Assembly: GCF_963678635.1 (NCBI RefSeq)
Contig: NC_087067.1
Location: forward strand, 17,435,018 to 17,499,017
Length of the DNA: 64,000 bases
Direction: 5' to 3'
Origin: Symsagittifera roscoffensis
Lineage: Eukaryota > Xenacoelomorpha > Acoela > Convolutidae
The notes beneath the pieces are model-generated. The model worked only from the letters and a program-made list of their open reading frames with translations. It made no database searches and was not told the DNA's origin. The position numbers and the translations under genes are program-made. Shown here in pieces: positions 24,584-37,500 of this stretch. The number at the start of each line of letters is the position of its first letter. Positions within the stretch are counted from its first letter, which is position 1.

Positions 24584-25023
24584 TCGTCTAGCATAAAACT
24601 CGACTAGTGTAAAATTTTTACAGTTGAAAAAGTATCTGCAAGCATAAAAATCAAAATAGAAAATTTTAATATTTTCTAAATTAAAATCATTATACGCAAA
24701 AACAAATACTTACAAACAAGTCAGTTCTTTCACTTACTTAACTCTTTTTTTTTGCGCGGCAATTAGTGTTTGATCAAGCCATTACTGGTCGGGGTGTGAC
24801 TGTTGATTAGTTTTTAAGGCATCTAATTTGCCAGTTGATTGCCTAATTTGTCATTTACTCAGTTTTCTATTTCTCAGAAATGCAAATTTCAAGTTAAGCT
24901 GAGTCTTGTTTTGTGTTTCTGAGAAATAAAGCTATCAAGTGATGCTAGTCGTTTCACTTTCATGTTTCCGTAGATATTTTCGATACATTTCAATGTATGC
25001 TAGTCAAGCTTTATGCTAGTCGA
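24584..25023. mobile_element. MITE with 24-bp terminal inverted repeats and 8-bp target duplication
   Basis: Ends tcgtctagcataaaactcg (left) and the inverse of tcgactagcataaagcttg (right) match over 24 bp with about four differences. The flanks are gtggttta at 24576-24583 and gtggttac at 25024-25031 (7 of 8). There is no coding sequence. The 8-bp target size fits hAT-type elements. Confidence 0.7.
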
Positions 25024-25112
25024 GTGGTTACAGAAAGCTTTTATTTCAATTAGAAAGAAAAAAGAACAGACGCAAGTTCCGAAACGTTGTCCTCTTGTGA
25101 TTCTTTTTGCTA

Positions 25113-25775
25113 CCCGCACTAAATTTTCATGGATAATAATTGATTATATTGGATTATAATGGATTATAATCCATTTATTTAAATGTTTTGTGTGATTTTT
25201 CAATATTTGTGTGATTTTTCAATATGATAAATTTTTCAAAAAAGTGCCAAAAAACTGCATTTTTGACCAGTTCCCCACGTCCCTACACTCCATAAGTACC
25301 CAACCCGACATTTTTTTCATGCGGAAAACTATCATGCCCTTTTTGAGATCATTAGTTGTTTTTCTCTAGTAGGGACGTGGGGAATTGGTCAAAAATGCAG
25401 TTTTTTGGCACTTTTTTGAAAAATTTATCATATTGGCCTCTTCAAAGTTACTACATTCTGGCCGCCCCTGGATGAACGTGTTCGTTCGAGTTTTGCAGAA
25501 AATAGCGAAAAGTAGAGTCATTATCTACAAAATTTAATCAATTTTCCTGGATTTTAAGTTTAAAAAATAATTCATTCTATTGAAAACAAAAATGGATTGT
25601 TAGCTATTATAATGGATTTTTTTAAAGGAATTTTGTTTTTCGAAACTAATCAATTAAAATGGATTAAAAACCCATTACGTTGTCTAAATGTGCCATGATA
25701 ATCAATTAGATAGACAACGTTTTAGTCAACAAAAATCCGTTATAATCCATTTTATTTATGAATTTTCGGTGCGAG
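25113..25775. mobile_element. Element family T1 (tacccgcact ends, ttataatc repeats)
   Basis: Left end tacccgcact and right end ggtgcgagta are imperfect inverted repeats. Just inside lie repeated ggattataat/ttataatcc motifs. A second MITE (25221-25434) is nested in it. A related element is at 41861-43435. No coding sequence is seen. Confidence 0.45.
25221..25434. mobile_element. 214-bp MITE with 66-bp inverted arms
   Basis: Arms 25221-25286 and 25369-25434 are inverse copies with a single visible mismatch, around an 82-bp centre. Nearly perfect arms suggest a recent insertion or recent gene-conversion-like repair. No clear target duplication was found. Confidence 0.85.
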
Positions 25776-27094
25776 TAAATCAGGTACTCTTGTTTAATGT
25801 CCATAATTTTGCTTTGAAAATTCAGTAATTTCTGTCATTCACGTCTTTTCATTCACGTTCTTCCGTTTTTTCACGTGGTTAGTTTCAAGCGCTTCACTCC
25901 ACTAACGTTTTTGTACCTAAATAACACTATTCTAAATATTCATTAAAAAGAAAGTTGCAAATACGTGTTATAATTGTAACAATTTAGACTAAAATTCTAT
26001 GTTAGGCCTGAGTTCTGCTTATGGGTAAGTGAGGAGGCTGCAAATTTGTTGGTACACAAAAAACCAACATTCGTTTAGCTTTTTTTATTCGTTTAGCTTT
26101 AAGCTGCAAATAGGCCTAATAATTGGATTTTAGAATAAAACTCCAGAACCAGACGAAGTTCTGCATCTGGTTCAGTGAAAAGTGCGGTACTGAAAAGTAT
26201 AATTGAGATACTTTTTTCCTATACTCCTGGTTGAGATTTGTTTTTGTTGGAATTCCAGATACGGTGTTCTTACTGTCCAGAAAAAAAGCACAAAACTATT
26301 CGGCTGATATGTCTTTGATAACGGCATAAAATTTTCTAAATTGCTGCGCACAAAAAATCTTTTTCCTTCATGGTGTTTTTGAGCGGCGAGAATTTTAGCT
26401 GATAAAGTGTTTTCATGACTCAGTAACAATTTAAAATGCGAAATGATATACCTCAGTAATTTGCATTTGAATTTGTTTCTTCTTGCAGTAAAAATCCTAC
26501 GATTGGGGTATTACTGTTTGCTGATTCTGTTGAAATTTAGTTTTCAAGCAGTTAAGCAGGAATCCGCTGAACTTAGAAAAAACTTGATAGTCAAAATACT
26601 AAAAAGTTCGCTGACCAAGCGATTGAGCATAAATTTAAAATGCAGACACTTTACCTTGTAATTAGACTACCCGGAAAACAAGTTCGAGGTTGTTAACAGA
26701 TTCTGTGATCTAAATAGGTTGTTTTTGCTATATCCCATGATTTGATTTGCCAACCGACAAAGTGAGAACCAACATCGGAAACTCTTGTTGGTGAAAAAAC
26801 TGCGAAACAATAGATATGTGCATTAAGCCGCTTCTTAATGTGAAATGAGGATCAATAGATTAACTTGTGCGTTTTTGCGCCGGATTTGTGCTCCCTCAAC
26901 AGAAACTCGGAGATAGTCAGTTGGCAAAACTTTGAATCAATTTAAAACCCACTCAACCATGATTTGGATTCCAAAAAAAAACGATTCGAAAAACTCCATT
27001 TTAAGAAAAGAAGCCTGCATTTTGTTGTTTTTTCAGACTAATAAACACAAAGTTTACAAAATAACCTGAACTATCAATTCAGTTCTAATGCTCT

Positions 27095-28164
27095 TAAGGC
27101 TGTGCGATGCAGTTTTTTTCAAAATCGATGCGATGACGATGCAATGCGGAAAAATTCATCGCTATTCGATGAATTTTCGATGCAAAGCAAAATTTGAAAC
27201 AGAGAAACAAAATTTTATTTTAAATTCTCACGCAAGAAAAGTAGCATACGAAAAATTACGGGAGATAATGTTTGTCGTGCTGATGTTACTATATTACTCG
27301 CATCAGACCATACTCTCTCGCTGGGAACAGCAGTTCCAGGAATACACAGTAAATTTTCTGCGAGTTTGGCAACTTTTGGGAATTTTTCACAGTTTTCTTC
27401 CAGTAGAGAAGCCGGTTTTCGTTCCTTTCAAGGTATTTTTCATGAAGATACTGTTCAAGCTCTCTGTGGAATAGTGTTCTCGTTTGTCTTGAGCTGCAAC
27501 GGTGCGAATTAGTTTTCTGACAATTGCATTAGTTGTGGTAGTTGGGCGCAAGAAAGCTCCAATTTACACTTATTGCACACGCAAGTTTCTCCGGAAGTTG
27601 ACTTGATAAAAAAAATCCAGACTGCTGAGTTCATTCTGACAAAAATTGCTAAGTTAGAAGATTCTCAGAGACGTAATTAATATTAACGCGTTATAGCTGT
27701 AACGCATTTTTCAGTAAAACTAAGTTAGAAGGCTATTTCCAATCACTTAAGTGTTAGCTATTCACTTAAGAGTTAAACTTTGCAAATCTCGGAGAGGTCT
27801 CGGAATACAAGCGCTATTAGTAAGGTTCTATAACTTGGCATACAAATCACTGATACTGCTCCGAACCATTTGACCGGAATGAAATTTCGAATTCTAATTG
27901 ATTTTCCATGAGAAACTACAATTTGTAAATGTATTTGTCAATCAGTTGTACTTTACTGATTTCAATTAAGACTTATTTAGTTATTTTAATTTTATTAATG
28001 ACGTAATTATTGTATAAACACGTTATAGCTGTAGCGCATTTCTCAGAAAAACGCAGCTGCCAATCGTCGATCATCGAATAATTTTTGCATCGACTTTCGA
28101 TTCGATGACGATGAATGCCCTTGCATCGATATTCGATGCAAAATCGATGCAGCGGACAGCCTTA
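27095..28164. mobile_element. Non-autonomous hAT-like element, copy 1 (1070 bp)
   Basis: Ends taaggctgtgcgatgca and tgcagcggacagcctta are inverted repeats flanked by an exact 8-bp duplication, aatgctct (27087-27094 and 28165-28172). Subterminal regions hold many 'atcgatgc' and 'gatgacgat' motifs, possible transposase-binding repeats. No transposase domain is seen inside. Confidence 0.85.
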
Positions 28165-28596
28165 AATGCTCTGTTACAACAATTTGCTAATATTACCTTA
28201 AATTTAGCAATTTTTAACATAATTCAATTGCCCCTTCTAAAAAACAAGAGACATTTTTTTGAATTTAATTGTTTTATTATGGTTCATGAAATACTTTACT
28301 TCAAACGTTGTGGTATTATGCACAAAAATCGGCTATCTTTGTTGTTCCAACCAATGAAAATGGGGAGCAACCTTGTCTTTGGAAGTGACACTTTTTTTCT
28401 GCTATTACTGATATTCGGTCAATTTTATCAATTTCACCACGTAACTGCTATAAATGCTATTTCTGCTATTTATAAAGTCATTTTTGGTCTTTCTCAGAAT
28501 TTAACTAACTAATACCTACATTTCTGAGAAATGAAATTTCAATTGTGATGCTTTTCAAATAATTCTGAGAATTACGTGAGCCAGTAAGCCACGTAA

Positions 28597-29160
28597 TTGA
28601 CCATTTACGATTGCGACGTGCCTCGTGCGAAGCTTACATCCCGCGAGAAGGCCTTTCATGTAAAAACCCGGTATCCAAAAGAGGTCAGGGTCTTAGAAAA
28701 TGGAGAGCTATTCTGTCAACTATGCTCTGTAAAAGTGAATTGTGAAAAAAGTACAACGTTGAACGTCATCGCAACACCGAGCAGCTTAAAAGAAAAGAAC
28801 AGGAATTGCTATCCCATTCTGGTTCGGTTATTCAGACAACTTTATCTCTGGGCGTCGACCATTTTAAGCTGGGGATTCTAAATAATTTTAATTTTTTTCC
28901 TTTACATTTAAATTTGTACGTGATTGAATTTTTTCTGTATTCAGGAGACCGTAGTTGAAGTCATGATGGAAATGGATGGAAAATAAATAGTGGAAGCCAA
29001 CTACAAAGATAGACGAAAACTGCAACCCTTGGAATATGCTATCTTGCAAAGTGCTCCACCCAGTGGGCGGCGCTGATGTCGAACGTGCGTTTTCGCGACT
29101 TAATTGCATGCTAGAAGACAACCGAAATTTTGCTTAGAGCAATGCTGAAAACTACTTTAT
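28597..29160 (+). pseudogene. hAT transposase relic, copy 1 (BED-like finger + hAT C-terminus)
   Basis: The first part (28609-28760) reads like a CGGBP1-type BED finger: TSREKAFHVKTRYPKEV, then LFCQLCSVKVNCEKS. The His part follows in a shifted frame (HRNTEQLKRKE), so there is a frameshift near 28767. About 280 bp later comes a hAT dimerisation signature, GGADVERAFSRLNCMLEDNR (29073-29132), then a stop. The long catalytic core between them is missing. The order zinc finger, then VER-FS, is that of hAT transposases. Confidence 0.75.
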
Positions 29161-31465
29161 GTGTTATGCGAACTTAAATTCTAGTTGAGCTCGATATTTC
29201 TACATGAATATGTTTTTTGGTCTTATTTTGAAGCTTTAAGGTCAATTTTGAACTCAATTTAGGCCATTTTAAGGTCAATTCGATAACGCTATAACTTAAG
29301 TTTTAAAGTCAATTTTGTGGTGATATAACATTTCAAAGCCCTTGAAGCCGAAATAACATCAGAATTACGTAACAATCGCATAACAAAAATGACAATCTGC
29401 CGTTACATTGCATAACAAGACTATTTTACGGCTTATTGGAATGTTATCTTCTTTTCGGCTTATTGGCCTTTCGCTTTGTTGGCCTACCGTCACTTGAAAA
29501 GTTCGCAATTTGCTATTTTTGAAGCCAATTATTTTAACTTTAAGACAACAGTTAACAAAATTGTTGTTTTCTTTGTTAAACTTCAATGTCAGTTACTTTC
29601 AAATTTTCGCCGTTTTACGTTCTGCATCAAGATTCAAAGATCCAATTTAGCATGCCCGTTTTAAAAATCTGAATTTTGTTTTAAAATGTCATAATTAAGG
29701 CACTTTATTAGGTTATCATTTTCAAAAAGTCAATCAATCCCCAGGAAAATCAAGATCATAAATATATTTGTTTCAAACAATTCAGATTTCTAGGCGCCAA
29801 ATCGATGAGAGAATGAAAATTGTATTGGGAAATATTAGAATTATTGTTACTTGTTTAATTGGTGAAGTTATTGCCATGATTTCAGTTATGGAGTCTTTTG
29901 ATTACGCGTATGGCAACATTGAACTGATTTGCGTAAACACTGAAACACAGCCTTTTAAGGTAATTTTTTGACAATTTCGGAAGTTTTATCAATTTCGGAA
30001 GTTTTATTTTCGAAACTAATCAATTAAAATGGATTAAAAACCCATTACGTTGTCTAAATGTGCCATGATAATCAATTAGATAGACAACGTTTTAGTCAAC
30101 AAAAATCTGTTATAATCCATTTTATTTATGAATTTTCGGTGCGAGTAAATCAGGTACTCTTGTTTAATGTCCATAATTTTGCTTTGAAAATTCAGTAATT
30201 TCTGTCATTCTCGTCTTTTCATTCACGTTCTTCCGTTTTTTCACGTGGTTAGTTTCAAGCGCTTCACTCCACTAACGTTTTTGTACCTAAATAACACTAT
30301 CCTAAATATTCATTAAAAAGAAAGTTGCAAATACGTGTTATAATTGTAACAATTTAGACTAAAATTCTATGTTAGGCCTGAGTTCTGCTTATGGGTAAGT
30401 GAGGAGGCTGCAAATTTGTTGGTACACAAAAAACCAACTTTCGTTTAGCTTTTTTTATTCGTTTAGCTTTAAGCTGCAAATAGGCCTAATAATTGGATTT
30501 TAGAATAAAACTCCAGAACCAGACGAAGTTCTGCATCTGGTTCAGTGAAAAGTACGGGACTGAAAAGTATAATTGAGATACTTTTTTCCTATACTCCTGG
30601 TTGAGATTTGCTTTTGTTGGAATTCCAGATACGGTGTTCTTACTGTCCAGAAAAAAAGCACAAAACTATTCGGCTGATATGTCTTTGATAACGGCATAAA
30701 ATTTTCTAAATTGCTGCGCACAAAAAATCTTTTTCCTTCATGGTGTTTTTGAGCGGCGAGAATTTTAGCTGATAAAGTGTTTTCATGACTCAGTAACAAT
30801 TTAAAATGCGAAATGATATACCTCAGTAATTTGCAGTTGAATTTGTTTCTTCTTGTAGTGAAAATCCTACGATTGGGGTATTACTGTTTGCTGATTCTGT
30901 TGAAATTTAGTTTTCAAGCAACTTGAGCAGGAATCCGCTGAACTTAGAAAAAATTTGTTAGTCAAAATACTAAAAAGTTCGCTGACCAAGCGATTGAACA
31001 TAAATTTAAAATGCAGACACTTTACCTTGTAATTAGACTACCCGGAAAACAAATTCGAGGTTGTTAACAGATTCTGTGATCTAAATAGGTTGTTTTTGCT
31101 ATATCCCATGATTTGATTTGCCAACCGACAAAGTGAGAACCAACATCGGAAACTCTTGTTGGTGAAAAAACTGCGAAACAATAGATATGTGCATTAAGCC
31201 GCTTCTTAATGTGAAATGAGGATCAATAGATTAACTTGTGCGTTTTTGCGCCGGATTTGTGCTCCCTCGACAGAAACTCGGAGATAGTCATCTGGCCAAA
31301 CTTTGAATCAATTTAAAACCCACTCAACCATGATTTGGATTCCAAAAAACAACGATTCGAAAAACTCAATTTTAAGAAAAGAAGCCTGCATTTTGTTGTT
31401 TTTTCAGACTAATAAACACAAAGTTTACAAAATAACCTGAACTATCAATTCAGTTCTAATGCTCT

Positions 31466-32535
31466 TAAGGCTGTGCGATGCAGTTTTTTTCAAAATCGAT
31501 GCGATGACGATGCAATGCGGAAAAATTCATCGCTATTCGATGAATTTTCGATGCAAAGCAAAATTTGAAACAGAGAAACAAAATTTTATTTTAAATTCTC
31601 ACGCAAGAAAAGTAGCATACGAAAAATTACGGGAGATAATGTTTGTCGTGCTGATGTTACTATATTACTCGCATCAGACCATACTCTCTCGCTGGGAACA
31701 GCAGTTCCAGGAATACACAGTAAATTTTCTGCGAGTTTGGCAACTTTTGGGAATTTTTCACAGTTTTCTTCCAGTAGAGAAGCCGGTTTTCGTTCCTTTC
31801 AAGGTATTTTTCATGAAGATACTGTTCAAGCTCTCTGTGGAATAGTGTTCTCGTTTGTCTTGAGCTGCAACGGTGCGAATTAGTTTTCTGACAATTGCAT
31901 TAGTTGTGGTAGTTGGGCGCAAGAAAGCTCCAATTTACACTTATTGCACACGCAAGTTTCTCCGGAAGTTGACTTGATAAAATAAATCCAGACTGCTGAG
32001 TTCATTCTGACAAAAATTGCTAAGTTAGAAGATTCTTAGAGACGTAATTAATATTAACGCGTTATAGCTGTAACGCATTTTTCAGAAAAACTAAGTTAGA
32101 AGGCTATTTCCAATCACTTAAGTGTTAGCTATTCACTTTAGAGTTAAACTTTGCAAATCTCGGAGAGGTCTCGGAATACAAGCGCTATTAGTACGGTTCT
32201 ATAACTTGGCATACAAATCACTGATACTGCTCCGAACCATTTGACCGGAAAGAAATTTCGAATTCTAATTGATTTTCCATGAGAAACTACAATTTGTAAA
32301 TGTATTTGTTAATCAGTTGTACTTTACTGATTTCAATTAAGACTTATTTAGTTATTTTTATTTTATTAATGACGTAATTATTGTATAAACACGTTATAGC
32401 TGTAGCGCATTTCTCAGAAAAACGCAGCTGCCAATCGTCGATCATCGAATAATTTTTGCATCGACTTTCGATTCGATGACGATGAATGCCCTTGCATCGA
32501 TATTCGATGCAAAATCGATGCAGCGCACAGCCTTA
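31466..32535. mobile_element. Non-autonomous hAT-like element, copy 2 (1070 bp)
   Basis: The same element inside the second 4.37-kb unit, with the same 8-bp flanks aatgctct. It arose by the segmental duplication, not by a second transposition. One terminal base differs (cagcgcacagcctta). Confidence 0.85.
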
Positions 32536-32960
32536 AATGCTCTGTTACAACAATTTGCTAATATTACCTTAAATTTGGCAATTTTTAACATAATTCAATT
32601 GCCCCTTCTAAAAAACAAGAGACATTTTTTTGAATTTAATTGTTTTATTATGGTTCATGAAATACTTTACTTCAAACGTTGTGGTATTATGCACAAAAAT
32701 CGGCTATCTTTGTTGTTCCAACCAATGAAAACGGGGAGCAACCTTGTCTTTGGAAGTGACACTTTTTTTTCTGCTATTACTGATATTCGGTCAATTTTAT
32801 CAATTTCACCACGTAACTGCTATAAATGCTATTTCTGCTATTTATAAAGTCATTTTTGGTCTTTCTCAGAATTTAACTAACTAATACCTACATTTCTGAG
32901 AAATGAAATTTCAAATGTGATGCTTTTCAAATATTTCTGAGAAGCCAGTAAGCCACGTAA

Positions 32961-33525
32961 TTGACCATTTACGATTGCGACGTGCCTCGTGCGAAGCTTA
33001 CATCCCGCGAGAAGGCCTTTCATGTAAAAACCCGGTATCCAAAAGAGGTCAGGGTCTTAGAAAATGGAGAGCTATTCTGTCAACTATGCTCTGTAAAAGT
33101 GAATTGTGAAAAAAGTACAACGTTGAACGTCATCGCAACACCGAGCAGCTTAAAAGAAAAGAACAGGAATTGCTATCCCATTCTGGTTCGGTTATTCAGA
33201 CAACTTTATCTCTGGGCGTCGACCATTTTAAGCTGGGGATTCTAAATAATTTTAATTTTTTTCCTTACATTTAAATTTGTACGTGATTGAACTTTTTCTG
33301 TATTCAGGAGACCGTAGTTGAAGTCATGATGGAAATGGATGGAAAATAAATAGTGCAAGCCAACTACAAAGATAGACGAAAACTGCAACCCTTGGAATAT
33401 GCTATCTTGCAAAGTGCTCCACCCAGTGGGCGGCGCTGATGTCGAACGTGCGTTTTCGCGACTTAATTGCATGCTAGAAGACAACCGAAATTTTGCTGAG
33501 AGCAATGGTGAAAACTACTTTATGT
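32961..33525 (+). pseudogene. hAT transposase relic, copy 2
   Basis: As copy 1, with the same frameshift between the CxxC and His halves of the finger. The C-terminal domain keeps reading further (NRNFAESNGENYFMCYANL) because the stop that follows NFA in copy 1 is absent. That stop therefore arose in copy 1 after the duplication, or was lost in copy 2. Confidence 0.75.
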
Positions 33526-34508
33526 GTTATGCGAACTTAAATTCTAGTTGAGCTCGATATTTCTACATGAATATGTTTTTTGGTCTTATTTTGAAGCTTT
33601 AAGGTCAATTTTAAACTCAATTTAGGCCATTTTAAGGTCAATTCGATAACGCTATAACTTAAGTTTTAAAGTCAATTTTGTGGTGATATAACATTTCAAA
33701 GCCCTTGAAGCCGAAATAACATCAGAATTACGTAACAATCGCATAACAAAAATGACAATCTGCCGTTACATTGCATAACAAGACTATTTTACGGCTTATT
33801 GGAATGTTATCTTCTTTTCGGCTTATTGGCCTTTCGCTTTGTTGGCCTACCGTCACTTGAAAAGTTCGCAATTTGCTACTTTTGAAGCCAATTATTTTAA
33901 CTTTAAGACAACAGTTAACAAAATTGTTGTTTTCTTTGTTAAACTTCAATGTCAGTTACTTTCAAATTTTCGCCGTTTTACGTTCTGCATCAAGATTCAA
34001 AGATCCAATTTAGCATGCCCGTTTTAAAAATCTGAATTTTGTTTTAAAATGTCATAATTAAGGCACTTTATTAGGTTATCATTTTCAAAAAGTCAATCAA
34101 TCCCCAGGAAAATCAAGATCATAAATATATTTGTTTCAAACAATTCAGATTTCTAGGCGCCAAATCGATGAGAGAATGAAAATTGTATTGGGAAATATTA
34201 GAATTATTGTTACTTGTTTAATTGGTGAAGTTATTGCCATGATTTCAGTTATGGAGTCTTTTGATTACGCGTATGGCAACATTGAACTGATTTGCGTAAA
34301 TACTGAAACACAGCCTTTTAAGGTAATTTTTTGACAATTTCGGAAGTTTTATCATCAAAACTGGTTGCTCGTTTTTTGAATTTAGCTTAAGTTTTCAAAA
34401 TACTCGCGCTGATTTTTAGCTATGCTTGAATTTTCAAGATATATGCTAAAAAATGAAAATAAAAAATGCCAGAAACTCGTTTTTCTTGTTTTTTATGTGC
34501 TTGTGCAG

Positions 34509-37500
34509 GACGGCTGTTGGTACCACCAGTTCGACAAAAGCGATTGTTCGTCTATATTTCTTGTCTGCTACAAGAGCCGAAAGATCAATTATAACCAATC
34601 TGTCAGTTCTCATGTAACCTCGAAGAAAAGAACGTTAGGCCGAAATTTCGAGACGCCGACAGGTTCTGAAGACGACAGTTACAATATTGAGTCAATAACA
34701 ACACCTGTTCCAGAACTATTGATAAAAGATTCGAAAAGTGGAGAAACTTACAAAGATGATCAGTTATTAGTGAGTGGTGAGGGTAGGATAGACTACAATA
34801 AAAGTGGCAATGATAGTAAAACAGTTCTCGTGGACCGAGTTATAAATGGGTTCAATGTGAAGATTACAAACCATCCGTGGACGGTGTACATGGAAATGTG
34901 CAACGGAGATGAGTAAGCTACCATACCAATAAGGAAATCCTAACCATTTGCATATACTTTGCAAGCAACACTGATTGCTTCAAGCTGTTGGTCTGATTTG
35001 TTTTTTTTGTACCAATCTAACCTACTCCCCCTAAGCAATTAAGGGAAGAGGATATTAACTTGGATCTGAGAATTTTCAGCCAATCAGAACGTTTACTTTC
35101 TTTTTTCAACGTTTTTTCCCCATAATTATTATTCATTTTTTAAAAATTGGTATGTTTTTGTCATAGCTCGACCTCATTTACATGAAATTTTAAGATGCTG
35201 TTCCAAAAATAATTAAAAGTTTTCTTATTTTTGGTGATAGCTGAGTTCGGACTATTTTGGGCTACTTGCATCTTAAGTTATCCTTTTACTTGCAGGTGCT
35301 CTTTGTGCGGTGGTACTCTCATAGACCAATATTCAGGTAGGTGGAAGAACTGAATAATAAATCACAAAATTAGAATACAGAGCCTTTCACTGTATCGCAA
35401 ACATTGAAATTATCAGTTAATGATGAGTGGTTAGGAGAGCGTGAGTATCAATTAAAATCCCAGCTCAACTTCATCGCAAACTGAAAGGAGGAGAGCTAAT
35501 TGATCCTAATAATTACCGAAAAACTCAATAGATAACACTTCTTAATATTGGCTGGAGGGGAATTACTTATTTAATATCTCTCGGGCCGAAGTTGTGGTTT
35601 TATGCAGGGGCGGATTTAGGGGGGGGGGGGGGGGGCGGACGCCTCCACCCCTCAGGGATTCGACCCCCTGCCGAACCAAAGGGTCCCCCCTTTGGTACTT
35701 TTTAAGAAATCCATTTTTTGCCGACCGACCCTAAAATTTTTCTAGAGGCGCCTTTGGCGCCAATATATACTAACTTTGAGGGGGAGCGCGCGCCAAAAAA
35801 ACGCGATTTTTTTGTCAAAATTTTTCAAAAAGTGCCTAAAAAAGGTTTTTTTGTCCTGTTTTTTCAAAAATTTGCCTGCGGCGCAGAAAATTTGGCCAAA
35901 ACAGGGACCTTTTACTGCTTTAGAAGAGCTCGGAAATTCAATTTGGTCGACCTAAAAAAAAAAAAAGGTCGTCAAAATTTTCGAAATTTTTTGAAAATCC
36001 GCTCCCCTGGAAAAAATCCTAGATCCGCCCCTGGTTTTATGACTGGAAAACTATCCAGACTTTGATGACCGAGAACGGGGCGACCCAGGAAAAGTTATCC
36101 GCGAACAGAGCAACCCACCAAATTCCATGAAAATTTAACCGCAACCATGACGAATGATTAAAAATTAACATCTGGCTCATATTTTTTCTAAGCTGGCCCA
36201 TTTTTAGCTATTCGCTATTCTCAAAAACTACTTAACCATTATTCAAAAAAATTATATTATTGGTCATTCAAACTATTTTTTACGAGTTGTTTTTTACTAT
36301 TTTTACCTGCACCACTCTTTTTTTACCTTACAACATGTTCTACGTCCATTTTTTGCTAGAACAAATTGTAGCCTTTGGAAATGGCCAGTTTTTGACAATT
36401 TGACAGCTTTTGTGAAAGTTTTGACTTATCACGAAAACAGCTTTTCCACATCTAAAATAAGAAATTCAAAACAAAAAATCTGTAGGGTTTTTACTGCATA
36501 CACGGTAATGCCTTAATTTAAAAAAAAGAGTTATTTAGAAAGTTAAGAATTTAGAAAATTTGGAAAAACCATTTTTTTGCGGTTTTGACCGTTTTTGTGA
36601 AATTTTAGGATTTTAAAAAATAACTCACAGATTGCGGAATTAAAGATGCAATCGAAAAACCGCTACATCCTTAGAATTGTAAAAAAAAAAATTTATGAAC
36701 TTACAAATTCTACAAGTTTGAAAATTTGAGTGGTTTTTGGAAATGTTTTCGAAAATGTTCTCGAAAACTACTTTTCGAAAATGTTCTCGAAAACTACTTT
36801 GCCAAATCTGAGGTTTCAATTCTAGTCAAAAGAACAGACTATGGTAGTTGTTTTCGCTGCATAAGTGGCTGGTTTCTAATAAGTCTTATTCTGTTTAGAA
36901 AAACAATACACATTTAGGCAACTACAGTCATTGGAAATCATTTTTTAAAAACGTTTCGACATTTCTCAAAAAGTACCCGCCCAAAACTGGGATTAAAGCT
37001 TTAGTCAGTAAAACAGGTTTTTGAAATTTTATGTGCGTAAGTGTTTATTCTTTTGTCGAGAAATTATATGGACTTGAGAAAAGTTCAATATTTGACAGTT
37101 TGGTTTCGGTAGTTTTTTCTTTTCAAGAGTAATAAACGTAGTAAGTACTCTTATATAGGTCTTGCTGATTTGTTTTACTTTTTTTTAGGAAAAGACCTTA
37201 AAATTTGTTTACGCTCAATTTTTATTTTTTGCTGTTTGACATGTGATTTCTTTTCTCCCTTCAAACAAATATTTTTTGTCTGCGCGTTAGCTTACAACCG
37301 TTTTTCAAAAGTTAATAAAATTTTAGTCCTTTGTCTTTCTTGGTCGTTCGTGAGCTTTTCCCCCCACCTCACAAAAGCATCGATTCATGATGTAACGAGT
37401 GTTTTTACAAGGCTGAGTATGAAGACCAAATATGTTTGTCACGGCCGAAATAGTCCGACAATGGAAACAGAAAAATTTTCTAAAAAACTGTGGGGACGAA

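Larger units (their letters stand above)
25637..34353. repeat. 4.37-kb direct tandem duplication
   Basis: Copy 1 is about 25637-30007 and copy 2 about 30008-34353. The offset is 4370-4371 bp up to about 32.5 kb and 4363 bp after a small deletion near 32.94 kb. By eye, differences are about 1% or less. At the junction 'aatttcggaagttttat' occurs twice. Each copy carries the tail of element T1, a 1070-bp hAT-type element and a hAT transposase relic. The block separates the protease homologue from the trypsin-like gene. Confidence 0.95.

Noticed and set aside
27088-27474. 128-codon frame repeated at 31459
   Set aside because: Lies across the end of the non-autonomous hAT element and has no domain. 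It is repeated only because the whole segment is duplicated.
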